From: Welwitschia mirabilis
Taxonomy: Eukaryota > Gnetophyta > Gnetopsida > Welwitschiales
Direction: 5' to 3'
DNA length: 64,000 nt
Assembly: GCA_051453625.1 (NCBI GenBank)
Contig: JBOZIK010000001.1
Location: 38,603,405-38,667,404, forward strand
The notes beneath the pieces are model-generated. The model was not told the origin of the DNA, did not search any database, and saw only the letters and a list, made by a program, of their open reading frames with translations. The position numbers were made by a program, and so were the translations under genes. Of the stretch, positions 21,606 through 30,779 are shown in pieces. Position 1 is the first letter of the stretch; each line of letters opens with the position of its first letter.

Positions 21606-23850
21606 TGAAAGAGGTTGTTGTGAGAGTGTGCATGGACATCATGAGTGAAAAGGAAGATGTTGTGAGCTATGAGTGAGGGGGAAAAATATAAGCTTGCTTA
21701 TATAATAGAACCCATACAATCATTATAATACATGAATAAAGATAAGGAAGGTATAAAAGCAAATGCTTAAGTATAGGGCATATAGGTAGTTCGGTGATTA
21801 AGGTATGTAGGGGAAAAAACTTATGCTAGGTAATAGGAACATATCCACAGCTTAATCATGGATTTGGTGGAAAAATATATAAAATTATATCTAGACAAGA
21901 TTTAAAAAATAATAAAAGATAAGATTAATAAAATAGTAATAAATAGGATAAGGTAGGAAGTATAAAATAAGTGAACTCGTACACTATAAGAATGATTCAA
22001 AAATAGGGAATGGTTTAAGAATAGAATGATCAAATATTTAATTCCTTATTAATAACCTAAACCAAAATTATGTCCAAGGGTAAGTATAATCCTATTTTTT
22101 CATACCCATCTAAGATGTTGTAATGGCATAATGGAATAAAATATATCTAAGTAGTATTTCAATGTTTTGTAAGCTATATTATCCATGATTTATGTCGTTA
22201 GATGTCATTGATTTGTCTAGATCTTGATTGATAGATATCTTTACTAGAATGCAAGCATATAGATTTGGTGTTTTTATCTTGATTTGGTACATGCTATCTA
22301 TCTCTAAATTCCTCTACATGACATTGTGAAAGAAGGAGTCTAGTATGTGCTAGTCTTTGTGGATGGAATATATATGTGTATGAATGAGATATGATGGGAG
22401 ATTAACCATTATGACAGAGAAGTCATGATATACCCAGAGGAGGATGGTCTCCATTTAGAGCGAAGTATATAATATCAATTTATGATGTGTGATATGGATG
22501 GTTGTTTGGCGGGAAATCAATTTCATAACTAAGAGGTGATGTTTTACCTATTGGTGGGTGTGCCTAATAGAGAAGGCAATTGTATATAGTCAATCTATGG
22601 ATGATGTTATCATACACATGAATGATCTTTATGATGAGGAGTCACATGGTTGCCTTGTGTAGGGCATGCCTTGGTATTGTTGCTTTGAAATTAACTCACA
22701 TGACTCAAGAGTGGTTAAGTTGACTTATATATAGACCTATGGGATCATGACCCCATAGTAGTAGCTAATGGATGGTTAGACTAGAGCTTTATGGAATACC
22801 TTACTGATTGTTTTCTATATCTTTATCTATAGCTATTGATAGATATGATATAGTATTTGCTTGTGGATTACGTGATCTTCAAGACGTCACTAGATCTATC
22901 ATTTCATTTGTCCACTTTCTTAGTGATATAGATCATTTGAATTTATCATACACTCATATGTATTAGTAATGACAGAGATAATATCCACAACAGAACTATG
23001 TAAAGTTTGAGTTCCTTTGGGTGAGAACAAATAGATGTGATTACTTCCTATAGGTTAATCAATCACTTAATCCAATCTTAATTTGATACATCTTTTTTAA
23101 TTTATATAAATGTATTAACTATTTAAATGATGATTTTGATTATCTATTTTATTTTATGAGATTCTAGGTTATGAAAGACCTTATGTTCCTTATGAAGAAG
23201 TGGAAAACCTAGGATGACAAGAAAAAGAAAAGGTGGCTTAAATACCACATCTTGCCTAGCCTTGTTGATCTTCAAAACCTAGTAAAAAATTGAAGGAAAG
23301 AGATTAACACTACTGACTAGAAATACTTATAATATTAGGCTAAGCATCGTTAAGGGATCTTAAAATTAAAGCAAATTGTTACCACCCCTAGGAAAGCAAA
23401 AGTGCTCTTGCAAGAAGGCTTGCGAATCTAATTCTAAACCTTTTAATGAGATGTTGTTAGCTAAATCTAAATAGCAGAATGAAATGTTATCATGAACAAT
23501 CACTTAATATGAGCTCCAAATTGAAGCCATGAGATCTAAACTAAAAAGTACCACAAACTTTAATATTTTCTTATGTAAAAAAATTTCAATGGTCCTTTGT
23601 GTTTTTCTCTTCAGTAGTCAGGTGGATGTTAATATGGTTATATGTATGGGCATTATTATCTACATATAGTACTTTCTTGTTTCTTCTATAGAGGGGATTA
23701 CTATAATCAACCTCTTGTATCACTTATAATAGATTTACCTAGTTCTTATTTGTAATGGGATTTTTGTTTTAATATAGTAATGGCATGTGTTCTAAATGGT
23801 TTTACTATTTGGGTCTTTTATTTTAAAAAAATTAGTTTATGAGTGAATTT
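21606..23850. other. Stretch without recognisable genes after CACTA copy B
   Basis: It follows the gap that ends copy B. No domain, terminus or RNA gene was recognised over 2.2 kb. Coding-like text near 23160-23500 in broken frames (for example GKPRMTRKRKGGLNTTSCLA) could be retroelement, since a gag scrap follows, but it is not assignable. Confidence 0.35.
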
Positions 23851-23889
23851 AACTATAGTACATAATGTTTATTATAAGAGATTAAGGAA

Positions 23890-24118
23890 TTAGATAAAAT
23901 TAGTTTGAAGTTTCCTATAGGAAACAACACCTTAAATAAAATTCTTATAAGACATAAAGTAGCAAGAGATAAGAGTAGATTAGGATATGTGCCTCTACTC
24001 TCTTTAATCTTTATGAAATCATCTTTTAAGAAATCATCCATAATATCAAACTATAAAACTTATCTTACTAGAAGCTTTGAGTTAGATGATGTTGTTGGTG
24101 TGATGAAAAATTTAGAAA
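23890..24118 (+). pseudogene. Copia gag C-terminal scrap
   Basis: The open frame from 23905 starts MKFPIGNNTLNKILIRHKVA and continues RDKSRLGYVP. Sirevirus and related copia gag proteins have F-x-x-G-x-x-x-L-x-x-L-L ... D-K-x-G-L-G-Y/F just before their C-terminal zinc knuckle. No other gag part is readable before the gap at 24119. The similarity is short, so this is tentative. Confidence 0.4.
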
Positions 24119-24168
24119 NNNNNNNNNNGAAAATAATGTCTTTGTAACTTTCATTTGTTAATTTCCAT

Positions 24169-24604
24169 TGTAACACCCTTGTCTTAATAACTATTATAAT
24201 AGTCTTCGATTATGGCTATTATAACGGTCATGTATTATAACCACATTTAGTTCTAATAATCTTTGTGATGATCATGCTATTACTAGTCCTAGGTATAATG
24301 TTCCAAAATTAGGGATAATGCTATATAAAGTGCCTTTGAGCCTTAGGTATAAGGGGTGGTGTATGTGGTCTACTCAAGTAATAGTTGAAGGGTCTTGAAC
24401 ATAATTCTTCTCTTGAAGGCTAAAGCCTTATTGTAATTTTGTTATTCTTTTCTAAAGACTAATAGAGTGCCTACGTTTGCATGGATGTTATCCATTACAT
24501 AAAAGTGTTTTACCATGTCAATTTTATGACTATTTTTTTCTTTCAAAGTTATTTTCTGTTTTCTTCATTCTTATTCTATTTCTTACTTTCACATGTATAC
24601 AACA
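24169..24604 (+). repeat. LTR of a third, short-LTR copia element (436 bp)
   Basis: Begins TGTAACACCC and ends 'tatacaaca', giving TG...CA ends. It is followed immediately by a decayed tRNA-Met PBS and by a copia-like gag start. It carries no similarity to the 1.2-1.4 kb LTRs elsewhere in the window. Only one LTR is visible. Confidence 0.65.
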
Positions 24605-24620
24605 ACTAGTATCAAAGTTC
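24605..24620 (+). promoter_or_regulatory. Decayed primer binding site of the short-LTR copia
   Basis: 'actagtatcaaagttc' corresponds to the copia PBS TTGGTATCAGAGC with G-to-A and T/C changes. It lies directly after the LTR CA end. Confidence 0.6.
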
Positions 24621-24704
24621 TAGAATTTTTCTCATCTTTGGAAAAGGTGTTCTAGTATTTTCATTTGGGTATAGTCCATATTCTAAGTTCGTGCTTTAGA
24701 TAAG

Positions 24705-24740
24705 ATGGATAAAGTGAAGATCCAAAGATTAATGGGTACT
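24705..24740 (+). pseudogene. gag: First 12 codons of a copia gag, cut by CACTA copy C
   Basis: ATG at 24705 reads MDKVKIQRLMGT, resembling the start of many plant copia gag proteins (M-x-K-x-K-F/I-x-x-L/F-x-G). The frame stops being gag-like exactly at 24741, where the CACTA terminus begins. The continuation of this gag was not found after the right end of copy C. Confidence 0.55.
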
Positions 24741-25095
24741 TACTATAAGAAATATAGGATCTTAAAAAAACACCTTAAAAGATTTTAAGACATTTCTTTA
24801 TAAAATGCTTTAAAAAACCTTGCCTTAAAAGGATATTGGCTTTTAAGAAATTTCGAAGGCATTTTAATAAAAACACCTCGAAAGTTCTTTTAAGGCATTC
24901 TTTTGAGAAACTTCTTAAAGGCCCTTTTGAGCTGTTTTTTGCAGAAATGCCTCAAAGGTCCTTTTGAGGTGTTTTTTGTAGAAATGCCTTTAAAGGTTTA
25001 TTTCTATGTTTTAAGGTGTTATTTTTTGTAGAAACACCTTAAAAGGTTTACTATGTTTGGAAAAATTTTTAAATAAATGCCCTAAATCCCTAGGG
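24741..25095. repeat. Left subterminal repeats of CACTA copy C
   Basis: About 350 bases packed with variants of 'gaaatgcctcaaaggtcctttt' -like units (core: 'tgcctyaaaag', 'ttttaaggcatt') in both orientations. They are the likely transposase-binding region of this family. Confidence 0.75.
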
Positions 25096-26272
25096 AATCC
25101 TTTATAAAGGAAGGTCTTAAAATATCCTTGTTTTCTTGCACAGGTTTCCATGGAAGATCTATAAATCTTACAAGTATTTTGATAGATTCATCGAATTTAA
25201 GGTGAGTTTTTTTGAAGAAGTAGACCTTAGACTTTCTTAAACTAGATGCTTAATTGTAGGAAGCACCATTTGACCTTTCTGAGGGGATGAATTAATAGAG
25301 CACTACAGTTGTTGCAGAAGTGTAGATCTGGGTGAATCTCTATGATTGAAAATGGGCCTGCATCTTTCATTTTTTGGATGATGTTTCATCACTCTTCATC
25401 TCCATGAAGAGTCTAGGATGATCTTTGTGAAAGTTCTCTCTAATACCATCTCTAAGATGAGAAGGAAGCCTCCTTTCTGATTACCTTGAATCCAAGGAAG
25501 GCTGAAGGCCTTTCATTGAAACTAGAGATGAATCTTTAAAGTTATTCATAAAAAGCCAACGTGGTAAATCTCTAGTATTAATTCACTCAAATGAATTAGG
25601 AATAAGGTGCTGTAAAGACTTTAAAACTTCTTCTCATTTTTAAATTCCTAGATAACGTTCTTGAATGTGATGGCTTATGGTTATCTACAGATCTTTGGAG
25701 TGTAGCAAGAATTGCAGGTTTACTTGATTTACAGATTTCACTGTCAAAAGATAATTGAATGGCTAGGATACTTCTCTAGGGTTGAAAACACTTTCTACTA
25801 AGGAACGGATGCCTATCGAACATTTGGAAAAGCCCCATCATACAACCCATTTGCTTCTCTAACTACTTTTCCAAGTTGGAATCCTTTGGTAATATATTGA
25901 CATACTTGGTAGAGATTCTTTCTTTCATTCCCACCAATGATGAATGATCTCTCTGTTGGCTTGAATTCTCCGGCTATATATTTACATATGGCCTTTATTG
26001 AGATGAATCAGCTCTTTTGCTAAGCAATGAAGCTACCAAGAGTGTTTTTATGTATTTGGCCTTTTGTTGTTGTTTTGTGCTTGACCTAGAATTTTGAAGG
26101 CATGATATGCAAGAGACGTGATAGTTTAATTACCTAACTCTTTCTTGCTTTTGGGTCTCCTCTCCATCCAACACCTTGATAGAATATGCCAAATGGACAG
26201 CCATTTTCTAGTTGGGACAATCCCTTGATTTGCATTAATCTTCTTATCCAACTGAATTATATGATTCTGGAA

Positions 26273-26347
26273 ATGCATGTGAAATGGTACAATAACATGC
26301 AACTTGATTAAAAACCATTGATACTAGAAATAATTGGCACAAAACTT
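26273..26347 (+). pseudogene. Captured ALY/THO4 RRM tail (copy C)
   Basis: Reads MHVKWYNNMQLD, a TAA stop, then KPLILEIIGTKL. It is the third copy of the piece at 14462 and 19464. The stop replaces the Gly codon of D-G-K-P. Confidence 0.65.
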
Positions 26348-26767
26348 TGGCACATGCTAATGGTGAGTGGGTTGAAATGCTGATCGGTTGGTTGCTGATT
26401 TTCTTAAGGAGTTTGAAGAAGGATGTCATGTTATGAAAGTTGCAATTAAATATAAGATAACAAAAAATATTAAGAATGATTAATTAAATTTCCCATGATT
26501 AAAATCATTGAAGATGTTATAGTAGAAGTAAGATAAGACTGCAATGTATGTGTCGTAGAGATTTTATGTCTCTTAATAATACATGGATTAATAGGAACTG
26601 GTTTTAAAAAAGATATTAATAGTCTACTACAACTAATTTTTTCATTTAGTTTTTTAATTTTCTATTCTTTGAGTGCCAAATTTTTTGGTGAATAATATTA
26701 AATTTTATGTATTAAATAGTTTTTATTTGATACTATTATTGTGATCACTAGACATGCATTATAATAG

Positions 26768-27157
26768 GTTTTGCTAATATAGTAGATAGAAGGTTTGGGA
26801 TCATCAAGCTTTCTTATAATAAGAATAAATCCTACATTGGCACATGTGATGGCTTTTCTGTTTAGTCTACTGTAAGTATCTTTTAGCAATCATATCATAA
26901 GTAATCTATTTTTAATGCGACTTAAGAGAACCACATGCAATGTCTTTAAATAATTTTCTTCTTTTTTTTTATGTTTAAGATATTTATATTATTTTGCCTC
27001 ATTCAGATATTATAAAATTAGCATAAGTATGATATGGTATTTATTATTTGTTTTTCTGACAGCTACAGTTGTTGAATCTTTACCCTTAAGTACTCAGTTA
27101 GATGATAATCTTATTGTTCCATTAGCTTCTATTCTAGCTGGCTGCTTGTTGTTTTGA
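26768..27157 (+). pseudogene. Captured last two exons of a phytol-kinase-like gene (copy C)
   Basis: The first exon (26768 to about 26870) reads GFANIVDRRFGIIKLSYNKN then KSYIGTC. It then has an 11-base deletion relative to copy B, which shifts frame. The intron donor 'ctgtaagtatc' is better kept than in B, but the acceptor is AAG instead of CAG. The second exon (26980-27157) is open: YLYYFASFRYYKISISM, then ATVVESLPLSTQLDDNLIV, then CLLF-stop. Lesions differ from copy B, so the two decayed independently after duplication. Confidence 0.8.
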
Positions 27158-27250
27158 TGTAAGAGCCTTCTAACTTTTTTGGGGTAATTTGTAATAATTT
27201 GAAATACCATCCAGAGGCATATTCAAATCATTTTTGGGTTAGTATCACAT

Positions 27251-27345
27251 GATCAACCAACAATGAATAGAACCATAATCTTTTGAAATCATCACATAAC
27301 ATATCCATTTGATTAGCTAACAATGAATAGAATCATGATCTTTTG
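27251..27345 (+). repeat. 60-bp tandem repeat, two units (copy C)
   Basis: Units begin at 27251 and 27311 with 'gatcaaccaacaatgaat' and 'gattagctaacaatgaat'. It is the same repeat as at 20442-20604 in copy B, with one unit fewer. Confidence 0.85.
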
Positions 27346-27810
27346 AAAAACATCATTTTTGGGTTAAGTTTGTTTTTCCTATACATTTTTGGTAACCTTG
27401 TGGAATCTTTTCCTTATTGACTTTTCTCAAGAATGTTATAAAAACTTAAACTTATCTTTAAAATCAAAGAGATGAATCAAAAATTCAATGTAATTGAAAG
27501 TAAAAACATAGTTTTGTTTACTTTGGTTTTACGCGTAGAACATTTTAATGGAAGACCTCTACTTACTAACTTCTGCTTGTTAAGCATTGATGTTTTTCTA
27601 TGATGAAGATTTCCTTTTCCTGATTATGAAAGAAAGATTTTATTTCTTTTCCATTTATAGGTATTTCATATAAATGATTGGTCTTATTTATCTTGTTATT
27701 TTTCTTTTCCTTCTCTTGTTTTCACTTTTTTTCTTTTCTAGCATCATTCGCTAAATATCTTTACCTATTTGCTTTTATAGGCTATAGAATTTTGTAATAG
27801 ACATTGTGCT

Positions 27811-27999
27811 TTACACGTACTCAAGTGCCAGAAGTAGCCTTTTAGCTACACCTCTATCAATTTTACTGTGCCATGTTTTGAATTGGGAATCTGGTGCATG
27901 TGCCTCCTTGAAGCTAGAACTTTTTGTTTTGGAATCAAAAGACTCAGATACATAGAAATTATAGATAAACATCAAAGCTTGTGAACAATCATTAAACAT
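27811..27999 (-). pseudogene. Unrecognised captured gene piece, minus strand (copy C)
   Basis: A 62-codon open frame: MFNDCSQALMFIYNFYVSES, then HAPDSQFKTWHSKIDRGVAK. Its last part (from NFYVSES onward) matches copy B at 20990-21230. The family is unknown to me. Conservation of the protein text between two decaying copies suggests a real source gene. Confidence 0.45.
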
Positions 28000-28255
28000 C
28001 TAGTAATATATGAATTTCTTATCTTAAAATAATCAAAAAGATACCTAGTCAAAGCATCTCTTTTTTTTATTCTACTCTGAAATGGATGAGAATATTAAGG
28101 TGGTAGAAAAAGGGAACATGTTTGATTAGTTTAAAGATCATTTATAGGTAGTAGATCCCAACTTTAAGACAGATTCGTAGAGGGCATTTTACTTAAAAGA
28201 CTAAAATGTTTGGTTGAGATGGCCTTTTTAATCATTGTAATTAAGTTTTTTTAAT

Positions 28256-28660
28256 GTCAAAACTAGAATTCTTAGTGTTTTTAGAGTCACTGATGGAAAC
28301 CTCAAGCCCCTTCTCTTAGAATTCACAAATGAAGAAAATACAATTNNNNNNNNNNAAGAGGAGGATAAAGTAAGATAAGAGATAAAACCTCTTCTTGTTA
28401 ATAATCTTAGAAGGATTCTAATGATGGCTAAAAATAAGGAAATTACTTTGCATAAGATAGACCAGATCAAACATGAAATGGAATTACTTTAATATTTTTA
28501 GGAATTGTTGATACTGAAGCATCCTAATTTCTTCAGACTTGCAATAGGTAGTGATATAGAACCTTTTTTGGTTCTTAGAGAGTGGGATCCTCGATTGGCA
28601 GTAAGTGCTAGAGAAGTATATGTAAATGGAAATACACAGATTCTAAGCCTAGAAGGAGAC
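28256..28660 (+). pseudogene. Captured PORR-domain gene piece (copy C)
   Basis: In shifting frames the translation reads VFRVTDGNLKPLLLEFTNEE, then, after a 10-base gap, IKPLLVNNLRRILMMAKNKE, ITLHKIDQIKHEMEL, LKHPNFFRLAIGSDIEPFLV and LREWDPRLAVSARE. Plant organelle RNA recognition (PORR) proteins, which act in intron splicing in plastids and mitochondria, show the same order: V-F, L-R-R-L-L-M-M, I-x-L-x-K-I-x-x-I-K-H-E, P-x-x-F-R, L-x-x-W-D-P-x-L-A-V-S. One stop lies after HEMELL. Copy B is gapped at the matching place. The identification is by motif order only. Confidence 0.6.
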
Positions 28661-29424
28661 AATTTGAAATTACGGTAAAATAGCAGAATTTGCCTTTTAC
28701 TTCTTCTTATAGTTATCCAAATCAACTAGATCCCAAAACACTACAACTTAGAAGGGAGAAGAGACTTACTACAGTTAAGTTGAATATGTTTCATTTTGAG
28801 TTCAGGTTGTCTACTAGGCTACTAGATATCATTGTTAGGCATAACGGTGTATTCTACATGATCAGTAAAGGTTCAGATTGTCTACTAGGCTACTAGCTAC
28901 CATTTTAGGCATAATGTATTTCTCAAAGAGGCTTAAGAATAAAATGAGGTAATTTATAAATGCCCATTTTTGGAATTCTATGAGCTATTTTTTTTTAACT
29001 TAATGGGAAAAAGGAATTTCATGTGGAAAGTGTCAATTCATGCATTGAGTTTAAAAGGGTGTGGGATCTTTAGTGGCTTTCAAGTACCAAATATAATGTG
29101 TGGCTCTTGACTGGGTGACAGTGCTCTAGTTATCTACACTTCCCAAGATTAAGGGATCCTAGGGTCTTCAGAGCCGATAATCACAATGGGAAAAATTAAT
29201 GCTATAGATGACTATGCTATTTTGAGATCTTCCTATTGTAGCACTAGCACTAGCATGTGCATGATACCAAAGTGGTAATTTCCAATTCTTTTTGGCCAAA
29301 ATCTGTATTTTGTAGTACCAATGCAAATAGATTTACCTCCTCTCTAAGGCATTATTTTAAAAAAATAAAATAAAATAAATAAATATTTCTATATGGTATT
29401 GAATTTAAAATATTATTTTCTATG

Positions 29425-29725
29425 TGACACCTTTTAAGGAATTTATTTAATAAAATGCCTCAAAATGGCTTATGCAGTGTTTATACTATTGAGCATCTTA
29501 AAAGTTCTTTTAAGGTGTTTTTTATCAAAAGGTCTTTTATAGCATTTTTTTGAAAGATGCCTCAAAGGAAATTTTAAGGCATTTATATTAAAACACCTTA
29601 GAAACACCTTAAGGTGAGGTTTCTTAAAGAATTTTGTAAAAAAACTCCTTAAAAGCATTTAAGGCATTCTTAAGACGTTCTAAGACATTTTAGAAATGCC
29701 TTAAAATCCTATATTTCTTGTAGTG
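29425..29725. repeat. Right subterminal repeats and terminus of CACTA copy C
   Basis: About 300 bases with repeated 'ttttaaggcatt', 'caccttaaa' and 'gatgcctcaaa' units, ending in the terminal inverted repeat 'atatttcttgtagtg'. They mirror the left end at 24741-25095. Confidence 0.8.
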
Positions 29726-30779
29726 TGTATATGTGATAGGTTTTAGGCCCAGATGTCCCCACTCAAATAGGGTAAATGTTCCCTCTTCTTATAGGAAACA
29801 TGATTAACAGTTCTCAGGTGTGGACATTCCTACTCCAAATAGCCTAGATGTTTCCCCTCCATTTAGCTTTTTCCCAGTCTGCAACTGTGATAGTGCAAAC
29901 ATCCATTCCTTTCCAAGGTGGATGTCCCTATACTCCCAGTAGTATGAACATTCATACTACTTTGAGGATGGACATTTTCCCCCTAGGAATGAGGACGTTC
30001 CCAATTCTAAAGGCCAACATTCTTCCTTTGAACCAGTGTAAAAATGGTCTTCTTTAAGAAAATTCGTGGTAATTTTTAATGGCTATTATCTTCTGGCATG
30101 CCATTTAATCACATTACAAATACGAATTTAATTAGGAAATCAAATTATCATGTATTTGGATCATCATTTAGGATTTCCCTTTAGCAGCTATTTTTCACTT
30201 CTTTTTAAAAGGAGAAAAAACTACTTTGTTAGGGTTAACAAAAATACAAATACATATACGATTTTGTAAAGTAAACTAGAACCAATCTTTGGTGATATGT
30301 ATGGACTTAGTAATTCTATCTTGTGTATTCATTTGGATTAAATCCTACACTATTGCATCTGTGATTGAGGCACAACTCATTTTTCTCCCCTTCTATTTTT
30401 TCTGTGGTGGACTCTGACCCTTTAAAAGGCTTCAAGTGTGAGAGATTGATGATAAGCCTAGAAAATATTCACTATTGTGTAGGAGGTTGATGATAATCTT
30501 GGGAAATCATCACTATTATATAAGGAAGTAATAATAAGCTAGAAAATCATTAGTTCAATAGTGAAAAGGGAACCAAAGAAGATGATATCTTATCTCTTCT
30601 TGAAGAGTGGAGAAGGCACATCGTCAAACCACTATAAATCTTGTGGGCTAATTATTTTACTCTTTTCTCAAATTTAGTTTTTATTTATAAAGCTAATTAA
30701 TTTTATTTAAGAATTTGTTTTTGAATCTAAAATTAATAATTATTCCTATTCACCTCCCCTCTAGGAATTTTACGCAACA
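29726..30779 (+). repeat. Remainder of the 3' LTR of copia element 2
   Basis: After the CACTA right end the sequence starts TGT (matching 11377-11379) and soon repeats 'gatgtccccactcaaa' found at 11328. It carries 'ccactataaatcttgtggg' near 30640 and a terminus with 'tcacctcccctctagg', both as in the LTR at 4284-5656, and ends 'cgcaaca'. With 11226-11379 it makes an LTR of about 1.2 kb. The GC-richer part at 29740-30010 contains several imperfect copies of phrases such as 'gatgtccc' and 'gacattcc'. Confidence 0.65.
30435..30556 (+). repeat. Imperfect tandem repeat of about 41 bp, three units, inside the LTR
   Basis: Units starting 'gtgtgagagattgatgataa', 'gtgtaggaggttgatgataa' and 'atataaggaagtaataataa' follow each other at 30437, 30477 and 30518. 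A similar repeat of about 40 bp is found in the other copia LTR at 5285-5400. Such arrays are a recurrent trait of these LTRs. Confidence 0.7.

Larger units (their letters stand above)
24741..29725. mobile_element. CACTA-like element copy C, about 5.0 kb, both termini visible
   Basis: The left end 'tactataagaaatatagg' and the right end 'cctatatttcttgtagtg' form imperfect terminal inverted repeats ending in CACTA (left C changed to T). Subterminal repeats occur at both ends. The interior (26140-28480) is collinear with copy B from 19335 on, and carries ALY, phytol-kinase and PORR-domain pieces. 25100-26130 is not shared with A or B; it includes an exon-like stretch between an AG and GTGAGT (about 25143-25200) that I could not identify. 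The three bases outside the two ends differ (act versus tgt), so the pairing of these two ends is not certain. No transposase was recognised. Confidence 0.7.

Noticed and set aside
27811-27999. Cohesin (Rad21-type) identity for the FNDCSQALMFIYNF text
   Set aside because: Only the few residues resembling L-F-D-D-C-S-x-A-L match, and the next 40 residues do not fit that family.
11380-29725. A CRISPR-like or bacterial repeat system in the subterminal repeats
   Set aside because: The repeats are irregular, in both orientations, next to CACTA inverted termini, and the context is plant nuclear DNA.
29847-30057. 69-codon plus-strand frame with GC-richer composition
   Set aside because: It lies inside the copia LTR remainder in a block of repeated 'gatgtccc' phrases, so it is LTR sequence rather than a gene.
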